DNA of 64,000 nt from the NCBI GenBank assembly GCA_017960475.1, contig JAGCZH010000016.1, positions 111,126 to 175,125 on the forward strand. Direction: 5' to 3'. The stretch is from Bacteroidales bacterium. Its GTDB lineage: Bacteria; Bacteroidota; Bacteroidia; Bacteroidales; P3. This document shows positions 26,443 to 35,084 of this stretch, piece after piece; position 1 is the first letter of the stretch, and each line of letters begins with the position of its first letter. The notes below the pieces were generated by a model. The model was not told the origin of the DNA and ran no database searches. It was given only the letters and a program-made list of their open reading frames with translations. A program made the position numbers and the translations under genes.

Positions 26443-27626
26443 AAATCCATTGGACGCTGCTGATGTTCGCTCTATCCCTGATGTCTGTTGCCAAGGCACA
26501 GAATCGTGATGTGTTGTCGTCCAATTTGGTATATAATTCATCTTTCGAGGAATACCGTGAATGTCCTCGCAAGATAGATGCCCTCGGCACACTTACTATT
26601 GTCGACGCATGGTATCAACCTACTGCCGGCTCTGCCGACTATTATAATATATGTGGTTCCCGCGAGTGTGGTGTGCCCAAAAACAAGCTTGGAATCCAAG
26701 AAGCTCACTGGGGGAACGGTTATTGCGGCATTTATTGCTCAAAGACTGACTATAGGGAGTATCTGCAAACTCAACTTAGAGAACCTTTACGTGCGGGAGA
26801 GATGTATCGTGTGGCTTTCTATGTGAGCCTGTCGGAATATTCGTCGGGATCTGTGGCGACAATCGGTGCGCTGTTCACAACCAATCGTGTAAGCGATACT
26901 GTCCGCAGTGTCTTGATGGATAAACATCATAGACAGATTGCGCCAGGCGTGTCCCAAACTCTTTCGTCTTATTTCGAGCCTCAAGTTGTCAATGACTATG
27001 ACAGGGTTCTTACCGATACCAAAGGATGGACCCTTGTCAGTGGTGTTTTTACGGCAAAAGGCGGTGAAAGGTTCTTGACAATAGGAAACTTCTACCCGGC
27101 ATCACAATCAAATGTCGTCGATCTTGACTCGCTGACATATTTATTGCCGGGAGCCTATTACTATATTGATGATGTCTCTGTCACCTGTTTAGGTTGCAGA
27201 GATAAGGATACTACCGTTGTATCAGACTCATCATCAGCTCCTGTTGTCAAGGTGCCGACAGAGCAAGACTCCATCAAGGCTGGCGCCACGTTCATTCTCC
27301 ATGACATTTTCTTTGACTACGACAAAGCGTTGCTGCTTCAGCAGTCTTATAATGAACTGCAGGGCTTGCTGAGTATTCTGTCACGTTATCCCTCTATGAA
27401 GATTGAAATCAGAGGTCATACCGATGGTCGTGGCTCTATCGACTATAACCAGCGCCTTTCTGAAAACCGAGCCAAGGCGGTGGTGGACTATCTGGTGTCA
27501 AAAGGCGTTGACCCACGCCGCCTGCAATACAAGGGCTTTGGCAAAAGCCAACCTATAGATTCCAACGCCACAGAAGAGGGACGTGCACACAACCGTCGTG
27601 TGGAATTCTACATCATAAGCATGTAG
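26439..27626 (+). CDS. OmpA-family protein with extracellular-type N-terminal domain
   Basis: A 395-residue exported protein with signal peptide MKIHWTLLMFALSLMSVAKAQ. Residues 25-255 form a beta-rich domain beginning LVYNSSFEEYRECP and containing paired cysteines; it resembles carbohydrate-binding-like modules in Bacteroidetes OmpA fusions. The C-terminal OmpA domain (about 280-395) has FFDYDKALLLQ, IEIRGHTDGRGS and NQRLSENRAKAVVDYL and should bind peptidoglycan. Its start overlaps the stop of the glycosyltransferase gene by 4 nt, which suggests a shared envelope role. Confidence 0.88.
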   Translation: MKIHWTLLMFALSLMSVAKAQNRDVLSSNLVYNSSFEEYRECPRKIDALGTLTIVDAWYQPTAGSADYYNICGSRECGVPKNKLGIQEAHWGNGYCGIYCSKTDYREYLQTQLREPLRAGEMYRVAFYVSLSEYSSGSVATIGALFTTNRVSDTVRSVLMDKHHRQIAPGVSQTLSSYFEPQVVNDYDRVLTDTKGWTLVSGVFTAKGGERFLTIGNFYPASQSNVVDLDSLTYLLPGAYYYIDDVSVTCLGCRDKDTTVVSDSSSAPVVKVPTEQDSIKAGATFILHDIFFDYDKALLLQQSYNELQGLLSILSRYPSMKIEIRGHTDGRGSIDYNQRLSENRAKAVVDYLVSKGVDPRRLQYKGFGKSQPIDSNATEEGRAHNRRVEFYIISM

Positions 27627-27750
27627 GTTGTGTGGGATAATTATTTCGATAATGTTTTGGCGATAGAATGTTTTTTATGGATTAGTGACATTTATTGTAG
27701 GTATTATCCTTGAGTCTATTTGTTGCCGTAATGGGGTGTGAAGGCATAAA

Positions 27751-27777
27751 AAAAGCCCGCTCGATTGAGCGGGCTTT
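27751..27777 (-). terminator. Rho-independent terminator of the OmpA porin gene
   Basis: Perfect 11-bp stem AAAGCCCGCTC/GAGCGGGCTTT with a GATT loop. On the minus strand it is followed by a run of seven T, 26 nt after the porin stop. Confidence 0.9.
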
Positions 27778-27802
27778 CATATTTGAGGTTCTTTCTATCC
27801 TA

Positions 27803-29104
27803 TTAGTTGTTTGAACGATAGAAGGAGACGCGGCGGTTGATGGAGTTTTTGATGTCTCCGAAAGGCATGGTTTTGCCCTTACCGCTGGTGGTCAAACGAT
27901 CCTCAGCAACACCGCGGCGGACAAGAAGTTTCTTGACGTACTCGGCACGCTTTTCGGAAAGTTTCTGGTTGTATTCATCGCTACCACTGTAGTCGCAGTA
28001 ACCAATGATTTCGAAGTTGATGTCCTCATTGTCCTTCATGAGTTTGGCGATAGCGTTGATCTTGTTCATCTGATCATCGCTGACAGTGTACTGGTCTACG
28101 CCGTAGGTGATGGAGAATGGAAGAGCATAGAAGTTGTGCTTGTTGTTCTCGTAGCCTTCGATGACTTTGCGCAGGCTGTCAGCAACGCCGTCGTCGTCGG
28201 TCTTGACGATCTGAGTGTTGCCGTCGTTCTGCTGAGCCTCGAGCTCGTTGATACGGTTGATAAGCTTAGCTTCGCGGGTCTTGGCATCCTGAAGGTCTTT
28301 GCGGAGACCGTCGATTTCGTCGCTCATCTTGTCGAAGTTCTCCTGGGTGAGGAGAGCGCGCTGAGCAATCAGGTCGAGGTCAGCCTGGGTAGGACCGAAG
28401 TTGTACATGAAACCGAGGGCAAGGTTGCCGGTCATGTTCTGCCAGCCAAGAGCGCGGTTTTCTTTGTTCTTGAGGGTGGAATTGATGAAGTTTCTGGGGT
28501 TAGCGGTGATGTCGTGAACATACTCAACAAAGAATGTTCCGTGCTCGCAAACCTGGAGGCTATAGCCGATACCGGCATCCAGAGTCCAACCAATCCAGCC
28601 AAAGTTCTGGTCGAAAGCCATGCGGGTGTAACCGTTTTCAATGGCCTGTTCGGTCCGGGAACCAGCGTTGGCGGCTCCACCGAGACCCATTACCAAATAC
28701 CAGTTGTGGCGGCATTCGGGATCGTAGTGACCGCGGAAAGCGTTGTTCAGGCTGAATTTGAAGTCAACCATGATTTTTGCAAATCGGTCGTTGATACGGT
28801 CGCTCTTACGCTGTGGGTGGAAGAACCCCGAGACCATACCCATCAGGCGCATGTCCCAAACATAGTTGAGCTCTTTCTCAGCAAACAGTGCTCCGCCAAG
28901 GTTGGTAGCGCTTCTCCAATACTGGGGGCCACCAAAGTTGCCGTACTGCATGTTGTAGAGTACTTCGCCGCCGATGGACCAGTTGCTCCAGAATCCGTAC
29001 TGGGGATACTGAGGCCAGTAGTGCTTTTCCTCTTGGGCGTTTGCTGTGCAAGCCATAGCGATAAGACCTGCAAGCATTCCAATTTTAAATACTTTTTTCA
29101 ACAT
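27803..29104 (-). CDS. OmpA-family outer membrane porin
   Basis: A 433-residue major envelope protein. A signal peptide (MLKKVFKIGMLAGLIAMACTANAQ) is followed by an eight-strand-type barrel at about 40-235 rich in aromatic strands. A coiled-coil-like linker comes next (ENFDKMSDEIDGLRKDLQ, REAKLINRINELEAQ). The C-terminal OmpA peptidoglycan-binding domain (from about 325) shows FEIIGYCDYSGSDEYNQKLS and RAEYVKKLLV. It resembles the abundant OmpA-like proteins of Porphyromonas and Bacteroides. It has its own TANNTTTG promoter and strong terminator, consistent with high monocistronic expression. Confidence 0.92.
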   Translation of the reverse strand: MLKKVFKIGMLAGLIAMACTANAQEEKHYWPQYPQYGFWSNWSIGGEVLYNMQYGNFGGPQYWRSATNLGGALFAEKELNYVWDMRLMGMVSGFFHPQRKSDRINDRFAKIMVDFKFSLNNAFRGHYDPECRHNWYLVMGLGGAANAGSRTEQAIENGYTRMAFDQNFGWIGWTLDAGIGYSLQVCEHGTFFVEYVHDITANPRNFINSTLKNKENRALGWQNMTGNLALGFMYNFGPTQADLDLIAQRALLTQENFDKMSDEIDGLRKDLQDAKTREAKLINRINELEAQQNDGNTQIVKTDDDGVADSLRKVIEGYENNKHNFYALPFSITYGVDQYTVSDDQMNKINAIAKLMKDNEDINFEIIGYCDYSGSDEYNQKLSEKRAEYVKKLLVRRGVAEDRLTTSGKGKTMPFGDIKNSINRRVSFYRSNN

Positions 29105-29148
29105 AGTTTTTTTTATTGTTTAATTATTATTACGCATGAATAACTTTG

Positions 29149-29156
29149 CAAAAGTA
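29149..29156 (-). promoter_or_regulatory. Putative -7 box of the OmpA porin gene
   Basis: TACTTTTG on the minus strand, exact TANNTTTG, 45 nt before the start; a TTTTC about 18 nt further upstream could act as a weak -33. Confidence 0.5.
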
Positions 29157-29469
29157 CTAATTTTTTTGATAATGAAAACTTTTTTTATTCTCTTTTTCGT
29201 CCTTTTTCAGCCTATCTCCATTTTTACTATGCAAAGTTTTGTTTATTATATTTTTTAATAATTTGAAAAAGTGTTTGTTATATTGTAGTCAAATAAAAGT
29301 TATCAACAGGAGTTTTTTAATTTTTTTTATTCTTTTTTCCCGCTTGTATACGTTATCATACAACGTTTTGTTTCGTTTCCATACCATTTTTTTGTTTTTT
29401 CGTCATCTTTTTTTTGTTGAAAAAACACCTCCTTCCAACTCTTATTACAGGCATGTCGTTTTTTTTTGC

Positions 29470-29477
29470 TATTTTTG
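29470..29477 (+). promoter_or_regulatory. Putative -7 box of pgi
   Basis: TATTTTTG, exact consensus, implying a leader of about 145 nt before the pgi ATG. The -33 is unclear. Confidence 0.35.
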
Positions 29478-29626
29478 CACTTTGAATAATATAGTGGAGT
29501 GATACACACATTATTTAATTTTGTAGTGATAAAAAAGTGTTTTTTTCTCCCATATTATATATGCTTTCACACCCAATGGTTGTTTTGATTATATCCATTC
29601 TGATTATAACTTAAAAACTTTTATTT

Positions 29627-30943
29627 ATGATTATCGATACCTCACATCTCAAAGCTTATGTCTCCGACACTGACCTTGATGCCATGCGTTCGGAAGTACT
29701 CCAAGCCCGTAAAACTCTTCTTAATGGTGATGGCAAGGGGAACGACTTCTTAGGCTGGGTTGATCTCCCCGACACTATCGATCCTGATATTATCAGCTCT
29801 ATAAATGCTGATGTCGCAAGACTTTCACCGAAGATAAAGATGTTTGTTGTCATTGGCATTGGCGGCTCCTATCTTGGCGCGCGTGCTGTGATAGAGGCTC
29901 TGCAGTCGGAATTCGCAGCGGCCATGCCTTCGCAAAAACCTTTTATTGTTTATGCTGGTCATACATTAAGCGAGGATTATTATCATCAATTGTTGCAACT
30001 CCTCGATGCTTATGATTATGCCACTGTCGTAATATCCAAGTCGGGAACCACAACGGAGCCTGCGGTGGCATTCCGTGTTGTCAAAGCGCACATGGATCAA
30101 AAGTATGGCTCTGAAGAGGCTTCGCACCGTATTATAGCCATTACGGACGCACGTCGTGGTGCTCTTCACGATATCGCAGTCAAAGAGAAGTATCCAATGT
30201 ATGTTATTCCCGACAACGTTGGAGGCCGCTTCTCGGTGCTCACCCCCGTGGGTCTTCTCCCGATAGCCATGGCTGGATTTGATATCAATGCCTTGCTTCA
30301 AGGCGCTTGCGATATGCGCCGGATATGTATCGAAAAAGATTCTTTTGAGGATAATCCCGCACTTCTCTACGCTGCTTTGCGGAACATTCTCTATCGTAAA
30401 GGCAAGAAAGTTGAGATGCTTGTGAACTTCCTGCCCAATTTGAAGTATATAAGTGAGTGGTGGAAGCAACTTTATGGTGAGAGTGAGGGTAAGGACGGCA
30501 AAGGTATCCTTCCGCACAGCCTGAGCTTCACCACCGACCTGCATTCGATGGGTCAGTATGTCCAAGATGGTGAGCGCCTAATGTTTGAGACTTTCATCAG
30601 TGTCGACACTCCTTCCCATTCGGTGTCCATACCTATGGACGAACAGAATCTCGATGGCATTAATTATCTTGTCGGCAAGTCGCTCACGGAGATTAACCAC
30701 AATGCGGAACTCGGTACAGTAGTGGCTCATTGCAATGGTGGAGTCCCGGCTATTCGTATTGTCCTGCCACGTGTTGACGAGTATGTCCTCGGCCAGCTTA
30801 TTTATTTCTTTGAGTTTGCCTGTGGCGTCAGCGGATATACTTTGGATGTCAATCCTTTTGACCAGCCAGGAGTTGAGGCGTATAAGAAAAACATGTTCAT
30901 TCTTCTTGGCAAGCCTGGCTATGAAGGCCAGCAGCTTGTTTAA
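29627..30943 (+). CDS. pgi: Glucose-6-phosphate isomerase
   Basis: Interconverts glucose-6-phosphate and fructose-6-phosphate. It has 438 residues, the compact bacterial form. Two SIS-type halves are seen: GIGGSYLGARAVIEAL near 80, the phosphate-binding ISKSGTTTEPAVAF near 135, the catalytic region NVGGRFSVLTPVGLLP, and the C-terminal NPFDQPGVEAYKKNMF. It is transcribed alone and ends at a strong hairpin shared with ssb from the opposite strand. Confidence 0.97.
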   Translation: MIIDTSHLKAYVSDTDLDAMRSEVLQARKTLLNGDGKGNDFLGWVDLPDTIDPDIISSINADVARLSPKIKMFVVIGIGGSYLGARAVIEALQSEFAAAMPSQKPFIVYAGHTLSEDYYHQLLQLLDAYDYATVVISKSGTTTEPAVAFRVVKAHMDQKYGSEEASHRIIAITDARRGALHDIAVKEKYPMYVIPDNVGGRFSVLTPVGLLPIAMAGFDINALLQGACDMRRICIEKDSFEDNPALLYAALRNILYRKGKKVEMLVNFLPNLKYISEWWKQLYGESEGKDGKGILPHSLSFTTDLHSMGQYVQDGERLMFETFISVDTPSHSVSIPMDEQNLDGINYLVGKSLTEINHNAELGTVVAHCNGGVPAIRIVLPRVDEYVLGQLIYFFEFACGVSGYTLDVNPFDQPGVEAYKKNMFILLGKPGYEGQQLV

Positions 30944-30964
30944 AACGTTGGAATTTTTCTATAA

Positions 30965-30997
30965 AAAAACGGGGTCTGTCGAACAGGCCCCGTTTTT
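30965..30997. terminator. Bidirectional terminator between pgi and ssb
   Basis: A 15-bp stem with one G-U pair, AAAAACGGGGTCTGT/ACAGGCCCCGTTTTT, and a 3-nt loop. It is flanked by A and T runs and serves both convergent genes. Confidence 0.92.
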
Positions 30998-31014
30998 ATG
31001 TTATCATCCGTACT

Positions 31015-31464
31015 TTAGAATGGGAGATCGCCAAGAGGCTCAGTGTCGTTGGTGAGTATGTTGGCGAATGGGTCATTGGTTTGCTGACCTTCATCATTGC
31101 GGTTGCGGTTGCCCAAAACAGTGAAGTTTTCTGCGACAACCTCGGTGGCATAATGTTTTACACCCTCTCGATCTTCCCAAGAGCGACTTTGAAGTTTGCC
31201 TTCCACATACACTTGGGTTCCTTTGCGGAGCAGTTTCTCAGCTATATCGGCAAGACCGCGCCAGCACACCACTGTATGCCAGTCGGTTTGTTCGATTTTT
31301 TCACCGTCTTTGTTTTTGCGTATCTCTGTCGTAGCCAGAGGGAATGTGGCTTTACGAACGACAGGGTTCATGGTGTCGTCACGACGACCGTCTTTCGGAA
31401 ATGAGATTATTTCGGGGTTCTTGCCCAGGTTTCCAATCAGAATGACTTTGTTTACTCCTACCAT
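31015..31464 (-). CDS. ssb: Single-stranded DNA-binding protein
   Basis: Coats single-stranded DNA in replication and repair. It has 149 residues from ATG 31464 (MVGVNKVILIGNLGKNPE), the conserved beginning; a frame start 51 nt upstream adds a non-homologous extension. The OB fold covers about 1-110 (TEIRKNKDGEKIEQTDWHTV, YVEGKLQSRSWEDREG). The tail is short and ends in acidic DTEPLGDLPF, the partner-binding tip. A -7 box lies 49 nt upstream. Confidence 0.96.
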   Translation of the reverse strand: MVGVNKVILIGNLGKNPEIISFPKDGRRDDTMNPVVRKATFPLATTEIRKNKDGEKIEQTDWHTVVCWRGLADIAEKLLRKGTQVYVEGKLQSRSWEDREGVKHYATEVVAENFTVLGNRNRNDEGQQTNDPFANILTNDTEPLGDLPF

Positions 31465-31512
31465 AATTTTTTGTTTAGTAAATCCTGTAATTATTTTCCT
31501 TGATTCGGACTG

Positions 31513-31520
31513 CAAATGTA
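31513..31520 (-). promoter_or_regulatory. Putative -7 box of ssb
   Basis: TACATTTG on the minus strand, exact TANNTTTG, 49 nt before the chosen ATG, supporting the shorter start. Confidence 0.45.
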
Positions 31521-31680
31521 CAAGATTTTTTTGTATTTCTGCAGCTATTCTTTAAAAATATATTTATGGTGCAAAGTACCATGGTTTTAACTCGTCGTTT
31601 TTCTTGTGGGCTTTCTGCTTTTCTCGCATATTTCAGCTTCTCAGATGAGTTTTTCCATATGTTTGGATCGTTTTGGGAAT

Positions 31681-31714
31681 AAAAAAAAAGGATTCCCTTT
31701 TCGAGAAATCCTCT
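31681..31714 (-). terminator. Rho-independent terminator of rpsU
   Basis: On the minus strand AGGATT pairs with AATCCT around an imperfect inner stem, then a run of nine or more T. It lies about 30 nt past the rpsU stop. Confidence 0.7.
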
Positions 31715-31744
31715 TTTCTTGATGCGTAGTGACCGCGGACAGTC

Positions 31745-31942
31745 TTACTTGTCAAGTTCCTGCTGGCGCAGGTGCTGAACGTAGATAGCTTTGAGTTTGC
31801 GTTCGCGGTTGATGACCGAGGGCTTGGTGAATTTCTGGCGTTCGCGAAGTTCTTTCACGACACCGGTTTTTTCAAATTTTCTTTTCAGTTTCTTGAGAGC
31901 GCGCTCGATGTTGTCACCTTCTTTGATAGGAACTACGATCAT
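31745..31942 (-). CDS. rpsU: 30S ribosomal protein bS21
   Basis: A 65-residue basic ribosomal protein (MIVVPIKEGDNIERALKKLK). In Bacteroidetes bS21 helps hide the 16S anti-Shine-Dalgarno. Its leader carries an unusually good SD for this window, AAGAAAGAGG at 31960-31951, eight bases from the ATG. This fits the autoregulation described for Flavobacterium, where ribosomes lacking bS21 favour SD-bearing rpsU mRNA. It lies 60 nt downstream of rpmB. Confidence 0.97.
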   Translation of the reverse strand: MIVVPIKEGDNIERALKKLKRKFEKTGVVKELRERQKFTKPSVINRERKLKAIYVQHLRQQELDK

Positions 31943-31950
31943 TGTTAATA

Positions 31951-31960
31951 CCTCTTTCTT
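31951..31960 (-). promoter_or_regulatory. Shine-Dalgarno sequence of rpsU
   Basis: AAGAAAGAGG on the minus strand has one mismatch to AAGGAGG, with 8 nt to the start codon. Neighbouring genes have no such motif. Confidence 0.65.
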
Positions 31961-32002
31961 GTTAAGGGTTAATAATAAATTGTTTATGACAACCAGCCTG
32001 GT

Positions 32003-32242
32003 TTAGAACTGGAAATGTCCTTCTGCTGCTGCATCCTTGATGGCGTTCAAAACACCCTTCTTGTTGATGATTCTCATACCTTTTGCAGAGACCTTCATGG
32101 TGATCCACATATCTTCTTCGGGAATGTAGAACTTCTTGGTCTGCAGGTTGGGGTTGAATTTTCTTTTGGTGTGGATGCGGGAATGGGAAACGTTGTTTCC
32201 TGTAATTACATGCTTTCCGGTGATTTCACAAATCTTTGACAT
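32003..32242 (-). CDS. rpmB: 50S ribosomal protein bL28
   Basis: A 79-residue basic ribosomal protein beginning [20 protein letters not shown] and containing the conserved [11 protein letters not shown] segment. The leader TTTTAAGAG before the ATG is not a good SD. It probably shares a transcript with rpsU. The usual partner rpmG is not next to it. Confidence 0.96.
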   Translation of the reverse strand: MSKICEITGKHVITGNNVSHSRIHTKRKFNPNLQTKKFYIPEEDMWITMKVSAKGMRIINKKGVLNAIKDAAAEGHFQF

Positions 32243-32539
32243 CTCTTAAAATATTTTTGGTTTTTATTCGTTTTTTTATCGTTTTGGGTTTGCAAAAGTC
32301 GCACATTTCTTTATTCTGACAAAATATTTTTATCCCGAAACCTTGTTTTTAAACATTTTTAACATTTTATAATATCTAAATATTTGTAAATTAGCATACT
32401 GGCTTTTGTTAATATTTTTAATTAACATTGTCTTTTTTCTAAAAATCACTTTGTTTTTCGACCTTGTTTTTCTTTTTTTGAGTAAAAAAGCATAAACGTA
32501 TCCGAAAAAATTATTTTATGTTTTAAATAGTTGTCTTAA
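32243..32539. other. A/T-rich divergent intergenic region, rpmB/xerC
   Basis: 297 nt, strongly A/T-rich. A GCAAAAGTC at 32293-32301 is a near-match to a minus-strand -7 box for rpmB. I see no other structure. Confidence 0.5.
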
Positions 32540-33445
32540 ATGTTATTAGATTCCGCGTTAGGGTCATTTATACAATATATAGAAACGGAACGTCGCCTTT
32601 CCAAGGCGACAGTCTCCAAGTATTACGATGTGCTTGCGGAATTTAATGCTTTTTTGAGTGACAGTTGTCAGGTGAAAGAGATTGAGCTGATATCTCATCT
32701 TGATATTCGTGAGTGGCAGATACAACTTTCAGAGAAAGGCAATACGGCCTCTACGGTGAAGACAAAACTCGTTTGTCTGCGCTCTTTTTTCAAGTTTATG
32801 CGCAGGCAAGGATGGATGTCTGTCGACGTGATGTCAAAGGTGGTTACACCAAAGACATCGAAACATCTCCCTGTCTTTTTTACCGAGAAAGAGACGGTGA
32901 ATATTTATGATTCTGAAGTGTTTGGCGACGATTACGAAGGCGTTCGCGACAGGCTCCTTTTGAGGCTTTTATACGAAACGGGTATTCGTTTGGCTGAAGT
33001 GGTGGGTCTGGCGGAACGTTCGGTCGATTTCTCGGCTTGCACGTTGAAGGTGCTGGGGAAACGCGACAAAGAAAGAATAATTCCATTAGAAAATGAAATT
33101 TTACATACTATAAAATGTTATTTTTCGTTAAAGAGACAAAAGAGCTTCGGCTCAGAGGTCTTTTTCATGCGTTCTGATGGCACTCCTTTTTCACGATATG
33201 ACGTATATAAAACTGTTAAGAAATACATGTCGTTGTTCTCCAAAGCCGACAAGATTTCTCCCCACGTTTTTCGTCACAGTTTTGCCACGCACATGCTTAA
33301 CGACGGGGCCGATATTGGCGCCATAAAAGAGTTGCTAGGTCATACTGACCTCTCTGCGACAGAGGTTTACACTCATGTGTCACGTCAACATCTGAAAGAC
33401 ACCTATCGTCATACTCACCCTCGTGCCACCAAAAAACCACAATAA
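32540..33445 (+). CDS. xerC: Tyrosine recombinase XerC/XerD
   Basis: Resolves chromosome dimers at dif; 301 residues. The N-terminal SAM-like core-binding domain covers about 1-90. The catalytic domain has the complete set: Arg150 in TGIRLAEV, Lys174 in LGKRDKERI, His242 and Arg245 in HVFRHSFATHML, His268 in LLGHTDL and nucleophile Tyr277 in TEVYTHVS. Its place next to hpf and rpsU is the usual chromosomal Xer position in Bacteroidetes, so it is not a mobile-element integrase. Whether it is XerC or XerD is not certain. Confidence 0.93.
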   Translation: MLLDSALGSFIQYIETERRLSKATVSKYYDVLAEFNAFLSDSCQVKEIELISHLDIREWQIQLSEKGNTASTVKTKLVCLRSFFKFMRRQGWMSVDVMSKVVTPKTSKHLPVFFTEKETVNIYDSEVFGDDYEGVRDRLLLRLLYETGIRLAEVVGLAERSVDFSACTLKVLGKRDKERIIPLENEILHTIKCYFSLKRQKSFGSEVFFMRSDGTPFSRYDVYKTVKKYMSLFSKADKISPHVFRHSFATHMLNDGADIGAIKELLGHTDLSATEVYTHVSRQHLKDTYRHTHPRATKKPQ

Positions 33446-33530
33446 ACTCGGATTTCTGTCCCTCTGAATGGATTGCTGAGTTGAAAAAACTGTAAAAATC
33501 GAATTATCATTAACATTAACCCTAATTAAT

Positions 33531-33538
33531 AAGGAGGT
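33531..33538 (+). promoter_or_regulatory. Consensus Shine-Dalgarno sequence of hpf
   Basis: AAGGAGGT is a perfect SD, 4 nt before the ATG at 33543. It is the strongest SD I see in the window, where most genes have none. Confidence 0.9.
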
Positions 33539-33542
33539 AATT

Positions 33543-33836
33543 ATGAATATTGCAATTAACGCTGTGAAATTCAAAGCCGATCCCAAGTTGGAAAATTATG
33601 TAAAGGAAAAGGTCGGTAAACTTGAACGATTAGTAGATAACGCTACCAAATGTGAGGTTTTTCTCAAAGTTGATAAACCTGAAAGCGATAATAACAAAAT
33701 AGCCGAGATTTCGCTCAATATGCCAGGCCAACCTCTTTTCAATAGCAAACAGGCCGACACTTTTGAACAAGCCGTGTCAGAGTGTGTCGATTCCATGAAG
33801 GTTCAGATCGACAAATACAAAGAACGTTACAAATAA
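33543..33836 (+). CDS. hpf: Ribosome hibernation-promoting factor, short form
   Basis: A 97-residue HPF/RaiA-family protein that binds the 30S A/P-site region and inactivates ribosomes in starvation. It begins MNIAINAVKFKADPKLENYV and shows the central VEVFLKV-like strand (CEVFLKVDKPESDNNK). The C-terminal helix (EQAVSECVDSMKVQIDKYKERY) is basic. The length equals the short form, without the dimerising C-terminal domain. It follows xerC by 97 nt and has a perfect SD, which may put its translation under control of bS21 occupancy. Confidence 0.95.
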   Translation: MNIAINAVKFKADPKLENYVKEKVGKLERLVDNATKCEVFLKVDKPESDNNKIAEISLNMPGQPLFNSKQADTFEQAVSECVDSMKVQIDKYKERYK

Positions 33837-33876
33837 CCTAAAGCCGTTTTGTTTCGGCTGGTCAAGTCAAACAGAG

Positions 33877-33909
33877 AAAGCGCCCTGGTCTCAGAAAGGG
33901 CGCTTTTTT
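33877..33909 (+). terminator. Rho-independent terminator of hpf
   Basis: A 10-bp stem AAAGCGCCCT/AGGGCGCTTT followed by TTT, about 40 nt past the hpf stop. Confidence 0.88.
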
Positions 33910-33946
33910 CGATTCAGTCCGAATTCTTACAACCTCTATTATTGCA

Positions 33947-34924
33947 ATGAAAATCCTTCTTCTTGGTGCCTCGGGACTCCTAGGACACAATGTTTTGCAG
34001 GAACTTGTGTCACGGCACATGTCGGTTGTCGCCCCGTTAAGAAAACGTGATGAGATTGTCGAGAAAATGATTTCCGACACCGATGTTGTCACTCCTCAAG
34101 GTTCGGTAGTAGATGCAGGCTTCCTTGGCGATGTTGCGAAGGGGTGCGACGCCATTATCAATTGTGCGGGAGCAACCGACATGTCGTTGCGGCGTTACGA
34201 AGACTTTGTCCCTGCTAATGTTAGCCTTTGCCAAAATATTGTCGATGTAGCTAAAAAACATGGAATTAAAACTATAGTTCATGTCAGCAGTGCCAATACT
34301 ATCGGTTATGGCTCAAAAGAAAAGCCTGGGAATGAGTCTTTTCCTCCAAAAGAACCTTTTGCCTCTTCTCTCTACGCTCGCAGCAAAATGGCTGGAGAGG
34401 AAATAATGATTGGATATGCTCGTCAAAATGTTGATTCCAAAATTATTGTGCTGAATCCGGGGTTTATGATCGGACCTTATGATGCCAAACCATCATCGGC
34501 GCGTTTGATGTTGGCTGGCTACCGACTGCCTATAATGTTGGCGCCGTGTGGCGGTAAAAGTTTTGTTGCCGTTGCCGATGTCGCTAATGCCGTTGTCAAT
34601 GCTTTGGATATGGGTCGCAGTGGTGAACGCTATCTGCTTACAGGCGAAGAATACACTTTGCGGGATTTCTATTTATTGCAAGCCAGAATTTTAGCTTATC
34701 GGCAGTTTGTTATTTCTGTTCCTCGTTGGATATTGTTTTTACCTGCTAAAATTGGAGACCTGCTTCGCCATATGGGTGTTGCCACACAGCTCTCGTCGTC
34801 AAATATTCGTCAAATAACCACAAAGGAGCATTATTCAAACTCAAAAGCATGTAACGAGCTGGCCTTCAAGCCGACATCAATAGCCGATGCTATAAAGGCT
34901 TACTTTTCATGGCGCTCTAAATAA
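33947..34924 (+). CDS. NAD-dependent epimerase/dehydratase family protein
   Basis: A 325-residue extended SDR. The N-terminal nucleotide-binding motif is GASGLLGHNV at about 7. A VHVSSANTIGYG segment follows, with the catalytic YARSK motif near 145. The pattern resembles dihydroflavonol-reductase-like or nucleoside-diphosphate-sugar epimerases; the substrate cannot be told. It starts 37 nt after the hpf terminator and is followed by 160 nt with a promoter box, so it is probably a single-gene unit. Confidence 0.88.
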   Translation: MKILLLGASGLLGHNVLQELVSRHMSVVAPLRKRDEIVEKMISDTDVVTPQGSVVDAGFLGDVAKGCDAIINCAGATDMSLRRYEDFVPANVSLCQNIVDVAKKHGIKTIVHVSSANTIGYGSKEKPGNESFPPKEPFASSLYARSKMAGEEIMIGYARQNVDSKIIVLNPGFMIGPYDAKPSSARLMLAGYRLPIMLAPCGGKSFVAVADVANAVVNALDMGRSGERYLLTGEEYTLRDFYLLQARILAYRQFVISVPRWILFLPAKIGDLLRHMGVATQLSSSNIRQITTKEHYSNSKACNELAFKPTSIADAIKAYFSWRSK

Positions 34925-35034
34925 TCATCTATTCGAGAACCTATCTCTAAGATCACGTTATGTGAGATATTTTTCCCGACTATGAGCAGATATTAAAAAA
35001 GTTTAATATTCGCCTACATTTTAATTATTTCATG

Positions 35035-35042
35035 TAAATTTG
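35035..35042 (+). promoter_or_regulatory. Putative -7 box of the DUF4837 gene
   Basis: TAAATTTG, exact TANNTTTG, 43 nt before the ATG. It probably starts a long envelope transcription unit. Confidence 0.45.
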
Positions 35043-35084
35043 CATTGACACAATTTTTATATATATATTAATAATTATTTTATT

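Larger units (their letters stand above)
29105..29626. other. A/T-rich intergenic region between the porin gene and pgi
   Basis: 522 nt without a convincing gene, T-rich on the plus strand. It holds the porin -7 box and a possible pgi -7 box. A lone DnaA-box-like TTATCAACA at 29300 is not clustered. I see no hairpin or tRNA. Confidence 0.6.

Noticed and set aside
28136..29143. 335-codon open frame on the plus strand opposite the OmpA porin gene
   Set aside because: Its codons mirror the strongly biased codons of the porin on the other strand, it has no recognisable domain, and the porin reading is certain.
29300..29308. DnaA-box-like TTATCAACA
   Set aside because: Single copy with one mismatch, no cluster and no dnaA or dnaN nearby; not an origin.
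29239..29502. 87-codon Phe/Leu-rich frame in the porin-pgi gap
   Set aside because: Arises from T-rich DNA; it overlaps the putative pgi promoter and has no conserved features.
32540..33445. Tyrosine recombinase as a sign of a mobile element
   Set aside because: It sits in the standard chromosomal context with hpf and rpsU; no attachment repeats or cargo genes are visible.
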